Assembly: GCA_034211175.1 (NCBI GenBank)
Contig: JAXHUH010000171.1
Coordinates: 1-29,456 of the forward strand
DNA length: 29,456 nt
Direction of reading: 5' to 3'
From: JAXHUH01 sp034211175
GTDB taxonomy: Bacteria > Actinomycetota > Acidimicrobiia > Acidimicrobiales > CAIXPF01
Under the pieces are notes generated by a model that ran no database searches, was not told the DNA's origin, and worked only from the letters and a program-made list of their open reading frames with translations. Numbering within the stretch: position 1 is the first letter of the stretch; each line of letters opens with the position of its first letter. Positions 1 through 8,718 of this stretch are shown here, in pieces. The position numbers were made by a program, and so were the translations under genes.

Positions 1-49
1 GCGGCCTCGGCCGCGCCGTCGCCGGCAACTCAGGTCACGTCGGGTCGGG

Positions 50-2635
50 TCAGGCCGGCACCGCGGCGCCGATCCGCTCCCGCACCAGGGCCGCGATCTC
101 CGCCCGGACCGGCGCACCCGTGAGGATGACGTCGACCATCGTCAGCGACGTGTGGGTGTGGCCGCGGCCGAACACGTGCGTCGTCGGCACACCCGCCTTC
201 TCGAGCGCCGCGGCGTACGCCTGGCCCTCGTCGCGCAGCGGGTCGAACTCGCAGGTCACGATGACCGTGGGCGGCAGGCCGGACAGGTCGTCCGCCCGCA
301 GCGGCGCCACCCGCGGGTCGGTGCGGTCGCCCTCGTCGGCGTAGTTGTCCCAGAACCACTCCATGAGCGAGCGGGTCAGGACGTAGCCCTCGGCGTTCTC
401 CTGGTAGGAGGGCCGCGACATGTCGCTGTCGGTCACCGGGGTGACGAGGAGCTGGGCGACGACGTCGGGACCGCCGGTCTCGGCGGCCTGCCGGCACGCC
501 ACGGTGGCGATGTTGGCACCGGCGCTCCAGCCGGCGACCACGAGCTGGCCGGGGATGCCCCCGAGCTCGATGGCGTTGGCCCCCACCCACTGCAGGGCGG
601 CGAAGGCGTCGTCCGCGGCCGCGGGGAACTTCGCTTCCGGGCCGTGGCGGTAGTCGACGGAGATGACCACCGCGCCGGTCTGCACGCACAGGTCGCGGCA
701 GAACGGCTCGTCGGAGCGCTCGTCACCGAGGACCCAGCCACCGCCGTGGAAGTACAGCATCAGCGGGTGCGGGCCGTCGCCCTCGGGTCGGAACAGGCGG
801 TAGCGCAGGTCGCCGGCGGCGCCGGGCAGCGTGCCGTCGACGATCTGCGCGACCTCGGGCCCGGGCGGGCGCTCGGCGTTGGACGCCTCCATGAACGCGC
901 GGGCATCGGGCACCGGGAGGCTCTCGATCGGCGGGAGGCCGAGGCCCTCCATCATCTCCAGCACCATCGCTACGTCGGGCTGGACGCGACGGATGATCCC
1001 GTCGTGGCACTGCGTGCCGCCGGGGCCGGACAGCTCGAAGCCGAGGTAGTCGCGCTCGACGACCTCGTCGCACGCGCCGCGGTAGGCGTCGACGCCGCCG
1101 ATGTAGGGCAGGAACACCCGGGGCTTGCCGGGCACGTTCGCGCCCATGTACCAGGAGTTGGCCATGGGGTGGAGCGTGATGTCGGCGCAGTCGTTGTTGT
1201 GCTGCACCCAGCCGGCCTCGGCGGTCGGGGTCGGCTCGATCGTCTCGTAGCCGTGGTCGCGCAGGTGGACGAGAGTGTCGGTCACCCAGTCGACGTGCTG
1301 CTCGATCGAGACGGCCATGTTCGACAGCACCGACGGGCTGCCCGGGCCGGTGATCATGAACAGGTTCGGGAAGCCGACGGTGGTGAGGCCGAGGTACGTG
1401 ACCGGCCCGTCCGCCCACTTCTGCTTCAGCGTGAGGCCGTTGCGGCCCTCGATGTCGACCGCGACGAGCGCCCCGGTCATGGCGTCGAAGCCGGTCGCGT
1501 AGACGATGGCGTCGAAGGTGAACGACTCGTCGTCGGTGTCGATGCCGGTCTCGGTGATCGTCGAGATCGGGTGCTTGCGCAGGTCGACCAGCCGCACGTG
1601 GGGCTTGTTGTAGGTCTCGAAGTAGTTCGTGTCGAGACACGGCCGCTTGGTGCCGAACGGGTGGTCCTTCGGGCACAGGGCCTCGGCCGTCTCCGGGTCC
1701 TTGACGATGCCCCGGATCTTCTCCCGGATCATCTCGGCGACGATCTCGTTCGCCTCGAGGCTGGCGCCCTGGTCGGCGAAGACACCGAGGATCCGGAACA
1801 GCTCGCCGGCCTCGTAGGCCTCCTCGAACCGCTGGCGCTGCTCCTCCGGCGTGTAGCCCGCGGCCGGGGTCTCGGTCGGCTCGAGCGGGATGCCGCCGCG
1901 CGACCACTTCGCCTCGTGGCGGTAGGTCTCGCGGTCCTTGGCCAGCTCGGCCACGGCCTCGGGGTTCGGCTGACCGTTGCGGGCCGGGACCGAGAAGTTC
2001 GGCGTGCGCTGGAAGACCGTCAGCTCGCTCGCCTGCTCGGCGATGAGCGGGATCGACTGGATGCCCGACGAGCCGGTGCCGATGACGGCGACGCGCTTGC
2101 CGGTGAAGTCGACGCCCTCGTGGGGCCAACGGCTCGTGTAGTACACGTCGCCGCCGAAGCGATCGGCACCCTCGATGTCGATGTCCTTGGGCATCGACAG
2201 GCAGCCGGTCGCCATCACGTAGTGGCGGCAGCGGATCTCGTCGCCGGCGTCGGTGCGGATCGCCCACGTGTGGGAGGCGTCGTCCCACACCGCCTTGTCG
2301 ACCCTCGTCGTGAAGCGGATGTCGCGCCGCAGGTCGTAACGGTCGGCGACGTGCTGCAGGTAGCGCAGGATCTCCGGCTGCGTGGCGTACTTCTCCGACC
2401 ACGTCCACGAGTCCTCGAGCTCGGGGTCGAAGCTGTACGTGTAATCCGTCGTCGGGATGTCGCAGCGCGCGCCCGGGTAGCGGTTCCAGTACCAGGTGCC
2501 GCCGACATCGTCGGCGGACTCGAGCACGGTCGCCGAGAAGCCGAGCTGACGTAGGCGGTGCAGCAGGTACAGGCCCGAGAAGCCGGCCCCCACGACCACC
2601 ACGTCGACGTCGACCGTCGCGTCCTGTCCAACCAT
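50..2635 (-). CDS. Baeyer-Villiger monooxygenase fused to an HSL-type alpha/beta-hydrolase (861 aa)
   Basis: The N-terminal ~560 residues form a type I FAD/NADPH monooxygenase that should insert oxygen next to a ketone, giving an ester or lactone. Visible are GAGFSG (16-21, FAD), the long BVMO motif GGTWYWNRYPGARCD (45-59), a fingerprint FGGDVYYTSRWP (160-171) and GTGSSG (186-191, NADPH). In the fingerprint the usual His is Tyr166. The C-terminal ~250 residues are a hormone-sensitive-lipase-type esterase: HGGG oxyanion hole (630-633), GWSAG with nucleophile Ser704, Asp798 in EFDPLRDEG and His826 in GRGHTHT. One chain could therefore oxidise a ketone and hydrolyse the resulting ester. The ATG at 2635 follows a GAGGGGG ribosome site. 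There is no signal peptide, so it is cytoplasmic. The two domain assignments are firm; the substrate is unknown and the two-step role is inferred. Confidence 0.93.
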   Translation of the reverse strand: MVGQDATVDVDVVVVGAGFSGLYLLHRLRQLGFSATVLESADDVGGTWYWNRYPGARCDIPTTDYTYSFDPELEDSWTWSEKYATQPEILRYLQHVADRYDLRRDIRFTTRVDKAVWDDASHTWAIRTDAGDEIRCRHYVMATGCLSMPKDIDIEGADRFGGDVYYTSRWPHEGVDFTGKRVAVIGTGSSGIQSIPLIAEQASELTVFQRTPNFSVPARNGQPNPEAVAELAKDRETYRHEAKWSRGGIPLEPTETPAAGYTPEEQRQRFEEAYEAGELFRILGVFADQGASLEANEIVAEMIREKIRGIVKDPETAEALCPKDHPFGTKRPCLDTNYFETYNKPHVRLVDLRKHPISTITETGIDTDDESFTFDAIVYATGFDAMTGALVAVDIEGRNGLTLKQKWADGPVTYLGLTTVGFPNLFMITGPGSPSVLSNMAVSIEQHVDWVTDTLVHLRDHGYETIEPTPTAEAGWVQHNNDCADITLHPMANSWYMGANVPGKPRVFLPYIGGVDAYRGACDEVVERDYLGFELSGPGGTQCHDGIIRRVQPDVAMVLEMMEGLGLPPIESLPVPDARAFMEASNAERPPGPEVAQIVDGTLPGAAGDLRYRLFRPEGDGPHPLMLYFHGGGWVLGDERSDEPFCRDLCVQTGAVVISVDYRHGPEAKFPAAADDAFAALQWVGANAIELGGIPGQLVVAGWSAGANIATVACRQAAETGGPDVVAQLLVTPVTDSDMSRPSYQENAEGYVLTRSLMEWFWDNYADEGDRTDPRVAPLRADDLSGLPPTVIVTCEFDPLRDEGQAYAAALEKAGVPTTHVFGRGHTHTSLTMVDVILTGAPVRAEIAALVRERIGAAVPA

Positions 2636-2666
2636 GTGTCCCCCTCGCTGTCCCCTTGGGAGGGGC

Positions 2667-2690
2667 TCGACCGACCGAACGATCGATCGA
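2667..2690. promoter_or_regulatory. Candidate TetR-type operator upstream of the BVMO-esterase
   Basis: An inverted repeat CGACCGACCG-AA-CGATCGATCG (2668-2689), with one further pair at 2667/2690, pairs at 9 of 11 positions in each arm. It lies about 35-55 bp upstream of the monooxygenase ATG in the 154-bp gap between the two minus-strand genes. The shape and the CGACCG/CGGTCG half-site resemble TetR-family operators of actinobacteria. No tetR gene is present in the window, so the binder is not identified. Confidence 0.35.
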
Positions 2691-2789
2691 ACCTCGTGGC
2701 CCCATGCTCGCGCACCAGAGGTCTCGCAGGCGAGGCCCGACGTGACAGTTGTCGCACGCAGCGCATTCTCCGCGCAGCGAGGCAGCCGC

Positions 2790-4199
2790 TCAGCGCAGCA
2801 GCTCGGCCAGGCCCCGTCGGAGGAAGCAGCCGTGGCCGGCGCGCCCGGTGAAGCGGCGCTCGTCGAGGACGACGCTCCCCCGGCTCAGCACGGTCTCGAC
2901 CCGGCCGGTGACCTCGACGCCCTCGTAGGCCGAGTGGTCGAGGTTCATGTGGTGGGTGGCGGCGCCCAGCGTCTGGCGGGCCGACGGGTCGTAGACCACG
3001 AGGTCGGCGTCGGCGCCGGGGGCGATCACACCCTTGCGGGGGTAGAGGCCGAACAGCCGGGCCGGCGTGGTCGAGCACAGCTCGACCCAGCGGGGCAGGC
3101 CGATCTCGCCGGTCACGACCCCCTGGTGGAGCAGGTCGAGGCGGTGCTCGACCGAGCCGAGACCGTTCGGGATGCGGCGGAAGTCGCCGAGCGCCGGGGC
3201 CTTCTGGTCCTCGAGGCAGAACGGGCAGTGGTCGGTGGCCACGACGGAGAGGTCGTCGGTGCGCAGGCCGCGCCACAGGTTGTCGTGGTTCCCGTCGTCG
3301 CGGGAGCGCAGCGGCGGCGAGCACACGTACGCCGCACCCTCGGCGCCGGGCCGGGACAGGTGCTCCTCGAGGCTCAGGTACAGGTACTGGGGGCAGGTCT
3401 CGGCGAACACCGGCGCACCGCGGTCGCGGGCCTCGACGATCTGGTCGAGGGCGGCGTCGGCCGACAGGTGGACGATGTAGAGCGGGCTGCGGGCGACCTC
3501 GGCGAGCTTGATCGCCCGGAACGTCGCCTCCGCCTCCAGCGCCTTGGGGCGGGTGAGGCCGTGCTGGACGGGGTCGACCAGGCCCTTCTCCACGGCCTGG
3601 GCCGCGAGCACGTCGATGGCGATGCCGTTCTCGGCGTGCATCATCGTCATCGCCCCGGTGCGCGACGCCACCTGCATGGTGCGCAGGATCTGGGCGTCGT
3701 CGGAGTAGAGGCGGCCCGGGTAGGCCATGAACAGCTTGTAGCTGGTGATGCCCTCGTCGACGACCCGCTCGAGGTGCTTCAGCGTCTCCTCGTTGACGTC
3801 GCCGACCGCGAGGTGGAACCCGTAGTCGATGACGCAGTTGCCCTCGGCCTTGCCGTGCCACTCGTCGATGCAGCCCGGCACCGTGTCGCCCACGTACTGG
3901 TTGGCGAAGTCGATGATCGTGGTCGTGCCGCCCCAGACGGCGGCGGTGGTGCCGGTCTCGAACGTGTCGGACGCGGCGAGGTCGCCGACCGGCAGCTCCA
4001 TGTGGGTGTGGGCATCGACCCCGCCGGGCACCACGAGCTTGTCGGTGGCGTCGACGACCCGGTCGCACGTCGCAGGATCGACGAGGTCGGACCCGGGGGC
4101 GAGGAGCGCGGCGATCGTCTCGCCGTCGACGAGCACGTCGGCCGGCGCCGCACCGGTGGCGTTCACGACCGTGCCGCCGCTGAGCAGGATCCGGGCCAT
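2790..4199 (-). CDS. hydA: Dihydropyrimidinase / D-hydantoinase (469 aa)
   Basis: A cyclic amidohydrolase that opens the ring of 5,6-dihydrouracil, dihydrothymine or hydantoins in reductive pyrimidine catabolism. The metal ligands fall in the family order and spacing: His64 and His66 in VDAHTHMELP, the carboxylated lysine Lys155 in SYKLFMAYPG, His188 in MMHAENG, His244 in IVHLSAD and Asp323 in VATDHCPF. Length is typical of the family. I chose the ATG at 4199 because a GGGAG ribosome site precedes it and the sequence MARILLSGGTVVN is the normal first beta-strand; the open frame extending upstream antisense to the sigma gene is non-coding. It lies upstream of the monooxygenase on the same strand with a 154-bp gap, so co-transcription is uncertain. 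No beta-ureidopropionase or dihydropyrimidine dehydrogenase is nearby. Confidence 0.95.
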   Translation of the reverse strand: MARILLSGGTVVNATGAAPADVLVDGETIAALLAPGSDLVDPATCDRVVDATDKLVVPGGVDAHTHMELPVGDLAASDTFETGTTAAVWGGTTTIIDFANQYVGDTVPGCIDEWHGKAEGNCVIDYGFHLAVGDVNEETLKHLERVVDEGITSYKLFMAYPGRLYSDDAQILRTMQVASRTGAMTMMHAENGIAIDVLAAQAVEKGLVDPVQHGLTRPKALEAEATFRAIKLAEVARSPLYIVHLSADAALDQIVEARDRGAPVFAETCPQYLYLSLEEHLSRPGAEGAAYVCSPPLRSRDDGNHDNLWRGLRTDDLSVVATDHCPFCLEDQKAPALGDFRRIPNGLGSVEHRLDLLHQGVVTGEIGLPRWVELCSTTPARLFGLYPRKGVIAPGADADLVVYDPSARQTLGAATHHMNLDHSAYEGVEVTGRVETVLSRGSVVLDERRFTGRAGHGCFLRRGLAELLR

Positions 4200-4344
4200 G
4201 TGCGCTCCCGTCAGGTCGCCGTTCGAAGCCCCGACGTTACCCGTGCCCCGCCGTGGCGTCGGAGCCGTGCCGGCCCGGTCCAGGTCGCGTGAGAATCTCT
4301 CGGACGGACCCCGCAATCGGGGCGGGCCGTGACTGCAGAGGGTG

Positions 4345-4863
4345 ATGGACGAGGACTTCACGGCCCTGTACCGGGCGCAACGTCCCCGACTGATCGGCGC
4401 CCTGTGCGCGGTCGGCGCCGGTGACGTGGACGCGGCCACCGAGGCCGTCGACGAGGCGTTCGTGCGCGCTCTCGAGCGGTGGCCGTCGTTGGCCGACCAC
4501 CCCGAGCCCGCCGGATGGGTGTTCGTCACGGCCCGGAACCAGCTCAGGCGGCGCTTCCGCAGGGCGAACCACGAGCGACGACTGCTCGCCCGGTTCCGGC
4601 CGGACCGGACCGAGCCCGCGCCGGCTGACGAGACCTGGTTGGTGGTCGCGGACCTGCCGCGTCGCCAGCGCGAGGTCGTCGTGCTCCGCCACATGGCCGG
4701 CCTGACCGAGGCGGCGATCGGCGAGGCCCTCGGCATCAGTCGGGGCACGGTCTCGTCGACCCTGCGGGACGCCTACCGAGCGTTGTCCGCCGAGGTTGCC
4801 GAGCCGAGCGATGCCGAGCCCGCCACGGCGGCGCGCACCGAGACGAAGGGAGAGCTCCGATGA
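4345..4863 (+). CDS. ECF-type RNA polymerase sigma factor (172 aa)
   Basis: The first ~70 residues match sigma region 2 (FTALYRAQRPRL, EAVDEAFVRALERWP, GWVFVTARNQLRRRFRR). Residues ~110-155 match region 4, with LPRRQREVVVLRHMAGLTEA leading into the helix-turn-helix IGEALGISRGTVSSTLRDAYRAL. It should direct RNA polymerase to a small set of promoters. GTG 4342 and ATG 4345 are both possible starts; GAGGG lies at 4338-4342, which is close to either. The stop overlaps the ATG of the next gene (ATGA at 4860), so the two are translationally coupled. It is divergent from the dihydropyrimidinase gene across 145 bp. The partner gene may be its membrane-bound modulator. The target regulon is not deducible. 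Confidence 0.9.
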   Translation: MDEDFTALYRAQRPRLIGALCAVGAGDVDAATEAVDEAFVRALERWPSLADHPEPAGWVFVTARNQLRRRFRRANHERRLLARFRPDRTEPAPADETWLVVADLPRRQREVVVLRHMAGLTEAAIGEALGISRGTVSSTLRDAYRALSAEVAEPSDAEPATAARTETKGELR

Positions 4864-5996
4864 TCGACGTCGACGAAGCCGCACGCCAGTACGTGGACGA
4901 GCTCCCGATCGGCCCCGAGGCCGACCTCGAGGGGAGACTCGCCGGCCGTCGCCGCCGTCGACGGGCCTTGTCGGGCGCAGCGGGTGTCGCCCTCTTCGCA
5001 GGGGTCGCACTCGTCGCGAACGGCGTGGTGTCCGACGACGGCAGGACCGGCGACCTGATCGCGGTCGGCAACGACGAGATCCCCCTCGACGATCTCTACG
5101 CCGACGCTCCCCGGGCCGAGCCCGAAGAGATCCTGGTCCCCACCCCGGTCGAGTCGAGCCTCCCCGACGGCTGGACGATCGAGCTCGACGATGTCACGCT
5201 GCTGCCCTTCGGGGAATCGGGGGCGCACCTCGTGTTCCGGCTCGATCACCCGGAGGGCGAATCGACGCTCATGATCGGACCGGAACACCAGCCGGACGCC
5301 GAGGGCGACGAGGTCTTCGACATCCCCGGAGCCGAACACGACGCGACCTTCGAGAGGACCGACGAGCTTCTCTCCGTGACATGGCAACTCGAGGACGGCT
5401 GGAGCGCCCGGCTGCTGCCATCGGACCTCGACGAGGGAACGCTGTTGGAGCTGGCCTCGACGCTGGAGTTCGAGCCTGGCCCGTTCGTCGGGGCGGGCCC
5501 TCGGGAGGACGGCCCGGCCGCCTACTACCCGGGCTACGACGATCGCGTGCTGGCTTCGGGCGTTGTCGACGGCCAGCCCTGGCGGCTGCTCGCGAACGAC
5601 GCGGAGCTGGCGCTGACGCCGGAGTTCGAGGACGTGGTGGCCGGAGGCACGTCGGAGTACGACGAGACCACGTTGCCGTCGGTCACCGGCGGCGTCGAGA
5701 TGAAGCTGCTGAGCTACGACGGGAGCCGACTGGTGATCGTCATCACGGGCGAGACTCCGGACTCGATCGCCGTCGTCCACCCGGACGGCACCCGAACCGA
5801 GCAGACGACGTTCACCATCGCCGACGGCGCCCTCGTCGTCGCTGCGATGCCGATCCCCGCGGACGTGGCGGCCTCGTCGATCGAGGTCGTTGGGCGCTCC
5901 GGTGGTCGGGTGTCGCTCCACCTCCCCGCGGTCCCGCAGACGGGCTCGGCGTCGCTGAACCTCGGGACCAGGCTCGAAGAAGATCCGACCGGGTGA
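4860..5996 (+). CDS. Membrane-anchored protein coupled to the ECF sigma factor (378 aa)
   Basis: I do not recognise a named family. The first ~35 residues are cytoplasmic and end in an Arg-rich stretch (RRRRRR near residue 30). One membrane helix follows (about 36-57, ALSGAAGVALFAGVALVANGVV). The remaining ~320 acidic residues are outside, contain no cysteines that I can see, and look beta-rich. The ATGA overlap with the sigma gene and the single-helix topology fit an anti-sigma factor or a co-regulated envelope sensor. However, the N-terminal domain is too short for a classical ZAS anti-sigma domain and lacks the HxxxCxxC motif. Function is therefore unassigned. Confidence 0.75.
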   Translation: MIDVDEAARQYVDELPIGPEADLEGRLAGRRRRRRALSGAAGVALFAGVALVANGVVSDDGRTGDLIAVGNDEIPLDDLYADAPRAEPEEILVPTPVESSLPDGWTIELDDVTLLPFGESGAHLVFRLDHPEGESTLMIGPEHQPDAEGDEVFDIPGAEHDATFERTDELLSVTWQLEDGWSARLLPSDLDEGTLLELASTLEFEPGPFVGAGPREDGPAAYYPGYDDRVLASGVVDGQPWRLLANDAELALTPEFEDVVAGGTSEYDETTLPSVTGGVEMKLLSYDGSRLVIVITGETPDSIAVVHPDGTRTEQTTFTIADGALVVAAMPIPADVAASSIEVVGRSGGRVSLHLPAVPQTGSASLNLGTRLEEDPTG

Positions 5997-6023
5997 CCTC
6001 GGCGCTCGGCCTGGGGTGAGCCG

Positions 6024-6314
6024 GTGGGGTCGACGCACGTCCGACGGTGGTTGCCGATCGTGCTGTGCGTCGCGCTCGGGCCCGCCGTCGTAGCGCTCAA
6101 CGTGAGCCGCGGGTCGATCGCGGGCGCCGTCCCCCTCGGTGCCTACGCCGTCGTGCAGACGTGGCGCTGCCGGCCGACACACCGGGGCGACCATGTCGAC
6201 CACGCCGAGGCGTTCGAGGCCGCCGAGCCCTCGGACGTCATCACCTACTGGCACCCGGGCTGCGCCCGGTGCGCGATGCTCCGGTCCGCCCTGAGGCGGC
6301 CGGCGGCCGCATAG
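6024..6314 (+). pseudogene. Truncated membrane-anchored glutaredoxin-like protein (96 aa)
   Basis: The predicted protein has two hydrophobic helices (about 8-26 and 29-47), a short linker containing HAEA, and then the first strand and active site of a glutaredoxin fold: VITYWHPGCARCAMLRSAL with Cys80 and Cys83. It stops 13 residues after the second cysteine (RRPAAA, then TAG). Actinobacterial relatives that I know continue for another ~50 residues with the cis-proline TVPTV region; neither other forward frame downstream shows that sequence. It begins with GTG 28 bp after the preceding stop, so it may be the third gene of the sigma operon. I interpret it as a 3'-truncated remnant, although a minimal CxxC membrane protein cannot be excluded. 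Confidence 0.55.
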
Positions 6315-6438
6315 CTCGTCGATGGCAGGGAGTCGTCGTCCTACTCGATGGCCGACAAGCCGAAGGCAATCTCCCCCGGCGGCGATCCACGACTCGTTCA
6401 CCCCACGCGCACAGTCGTCGAATGACCGGGCGGCACGA

Positions 6439-7884
6439 TCAGGCGCGTGAGGTGAGGTTCCGCACCGATCGGCGGAGGAGCCGACGCCGCGCGGTACCGT
6501 TCGGGCCGGCGTGACGCCAGCGAGCTCCGGGTTGCGGGCGGGTGAGCGTGGCCGCGGTGCGGTCGTCGGTGAGCGTGACGTCCCAGCCGCCTTCGTGGAC
6601 GAGGCGGTGGTGGCCCCGGCAGAGCGGGACGCCGAGGTTCAGGTCGGTGTGGCCGCCGTGTTCCCACCAGTCGAGGTGGTGGATCTGGAGGATGGTGTGC
6701 TCGCAGCCGCGGATGGCGCAGCGGTGGCCGTACCGGTACCGAATCGCACGGCGTTGGGCTCGGTTCCAGTGGCGGCTGCGGCGGCCGACGTCGAGGACCT
6801 CGCTGCGTCCCTTGGTGATGATGCGGGTGAGGCCGGCGTCGCAGGCGAGGCGACGGGCGGTCTCGCCGTGCACGGCTCGGCCGGGTGCGACCTCGGCGGT
6901 ACCGCCCAACTCCCCGACCAGCGTCTCGTACTCGACGATGACGTCGACCTGTGCCCGTTCGGTGTCGATGTCCTCGTCGTCGAACCGGCCGACGACGAGC
7001 TCGACGAGGTCGGCCACGGCGTCGGCGCGACGTTGACTCCAGGTCGGGCACCCCGGCCCCTCGAGGGCCTCCGCGGAGGCCTCCTCGGCACCGTCGGTGA
7101 TCGGCTCGGCATCGCAAGCGGCGGCCTCTGACGTGCCCGCGTCCGGCGACTCGACCGGTTCGGCGTACGGGCTGTTGCCCGGCGAGGCTTCCGCGGGAGC
7201 CGTTCCGGGTCGTTCCGCGTCAGGTTCGCCGCATGCTGCGACCACCGGGGCTTCCGCGGAAGCCTCTTCGCCGCCCTCCGCGGCAGCAGATGCACGCTTG
7301 GCGAGGTGCTCGATGAACAGGTCGAGCACGGCGAGGAACCGCTCGGCGTCCTCGACCGGCAGACGGATCTCGATCGTCGACAGACCATCCGCACCGCGGA
7401 GATGGCGCACGCCCCGGCGTTCCCACGCCACGTCCGGCGGGAGGTCCTGGTCGCGCAGCTGCTCCCAATGTGACGCCACCCGGTCCAGGTCCGCCGCCGT
7501 CCCGACACCGGCCGCATGCAACAGCACCTCGTCGGTCTCGGCATCCGCACCGACGATCCGGGTGATCGCCCGCACCTTCGAGTACGACACCTCACCCGCC
7601 GCCATCGCCGTCGCCACCCTCGGCCGGCGCACCAGCTCACGGGCCACCCGCAGCCGCTCCTTCGCCGTCGAACGACACATCCCACAACGATCGATCAGCC
7701 ACGCCACCGTCGACAGATGACCATCGAGCGCGAACTGGCCACATCGATCGAACTCGGCCAACTCGCGTAACCAGACGGCCTCCGCCGCATCGAGTCGCCG
7801 CCGCGCTGCGATCAGTGACCGACCCAGATCAGTTGACGAACAACGTGACGAGTCTGCCGGTGTTCGGTTCCCGCCGATATCCAT
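6439..7884 (-). CDS. DUF222 domain / HNH endonuclease protein (481 aa)
   Basis: Residues ~15-200 are the helical DUF222 region (LDAAEAVWLRELAEFDRCG, STAKERLRVARELVRRP, GEVSYSKVRAITRI). A low-complexity Ala/Glu/Pro linker follows at about 203-290. The C-terminal domain is an HNH nuclease with paired metal cysteines: C389 and C394, the active-site HH pair 402-403 in LQIHHLDWWEHGG, Asn in TDLNLGVPLC, C422 and H425-H426. Such proteins are abundant in actinobacteria (REP13E12-like in mycobacteria), often in multiple copies; their role is unclear, with DNA cleavage likely. Start ATG 7884 has GGGGGA immediately upstream. The gene stands alone and is followed by a ~1-kb stretch without genes on its upstream side. 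Confidence 0.9.
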   Translation of the reverse strand: MDIGGNRTPADSSRCSSTDLGRSLIAARRRLDAAEAVWLRELAEFDRCGQFALDGHLSTVAWLIDRCGMCRSTAKERLRVARELVRRPRVATAMAAGEVSYSKVRAITRIVGADAETDEVLLHAAGVGTAADLDRVASHWEQLRDQDLPPDVAWERRGVRHLRGADGLSTIEIRLPVEDAERFLAVLDLFIEHLAKRASAAAEGGEEASAEAPVVAACGEPDAERPGTAPAEASPGNSPYAEPVESPDAGTSEAAACDAEPITDGAEEASAEALEGPGCPTWSQRRADAVADLVELVVGRFDDEDIDTERAQVDVIVEYETLVGELGGTAEVAPGRAVHGETARRLACDAGLTRIITKGRSEVLDVGRRSRHWNRAQRRAIRYRYGHRCAIRGCEHTILQIHHLDWWEHGGHTDLNLGVPLCRGHHRLVHEGGWDVTLTDDRTAATLTRPQPGARWRHAGPNGTARRRLLRRSVRNLTSRA

Positions 7885-7980
7885 TCCCCCATTCTCTCAT
7901 CGGGGTGTGACAGTCAGAGGCGAGCGGCCCTGACAATGAACTCAGGCATTGCGCGCCGACCACGCAACGTGCGGGCACAG

Positions 7981-8031
7981 GCACACGCACAGCAGAACGC
8001 GTGTGCGGCTGTCGAGAACACTCGGTTCTCG
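7981..8031. other. Two adjacent perfect hairpins
   Basis: The first has arms GCACACGC (7981-7988) and GCGTGTGC (7999-8006) around a 10-nt loop. The second has arms CGAGAAC (8013-8019) and GTTCTCG (8025-8031) around a 5-nt loop. They are six bases apart, with no T-tract on either side, so neither looks like a standard intrinsic terminator. They could be part of a structured RNA or a protein-binding site. Confidence 0.4.
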
Positions 8032-8390
8032 GGACACGGGTCGAACAGAACGCGAGCGGCCCCATGAGCAGCCGGCTCGCGATGTCGCCGCTCTCGCACC
8101 GGCCAGGCGCGACTGTTCCCGGGCACGATGATCGAGCCGTTCTCCCGACGTCCGATCGCCCGAGCTTCGACTCCGCCGGACCGGCCGACACCCGGCTTGT
8201 CCGTTGCGTCCGGCTGCGACGAGCGGGAGCCACGAGACGTCGCGAGCGAGCCCGCGGGTTCGGGACGATGCGGTCGCGGCACGCTTCATCAGAACCTCGG
8301 ACGCACGCCTTCGGCGGTCGGTTGCCGTGTCGAGATCCGCCGGGTGGTCGCCAACCGGGTCGGGAACTGGTACATCTCCACCGTCCACCT

Positions 8391-8422
8391 CGGCACTCGG
8401 CACTCGGCACTCGGCACTCGGC
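8391..8422. repeat. 7-bp tandem repeat CGGCACT x4
   Basis: Four exact head-to-tail copies of CGGCACT (8391-8418) are followed by a partial CGGC. This is a simple-sequence repeat in non-coding DNA, prone to slippage. No gene lies across it. Confidence 0.9.
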
Positions 8423-8718
8423 GACGTGAGCCTGTGTGGCATGCGCAACGCCGACCAGCGAGCTCATGTCTCGCCGACGTCGACCCGCTCGCATGACAAG
8501 TCGCATGGCGAACCGGCCCGTCGACACCGAGCGGCGTCAGTCTCGAACGCTCCGCGACTTCACGCAAGACGGCAACTCGACAGCGCAATGCAGTGACGTG
8601 TATATGGACCGAGCGAGTTGGTCGACGGAAGCAAGAAGCGGCATTCCTCAGCCATCGTGTCGAATCGCGCTGGGCTCTCCGACCTTCGGTCTCGATCCAT
8701 CGACAACGAGCACCTCTC

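Noticed and set aside
2634..4292. A 552-codon open frame on the plus strand
   Set aside because: Antisense shadow of the dihydropyrimidinase gene, whose metal ligands are all intact on the other strand.
8391..8422. CRISPR array
   Set aside because: The repeat unit is only 7 bp with no spacers; it is a simple tandem repeat.
7829..8527. A 232-codon minus-strand open frame in the gene-poor region
   Set aside because: It overlaps the start of the HNH gene, is Arg/Ser-rich, crosses the 7-bp repeat and shows no domain.
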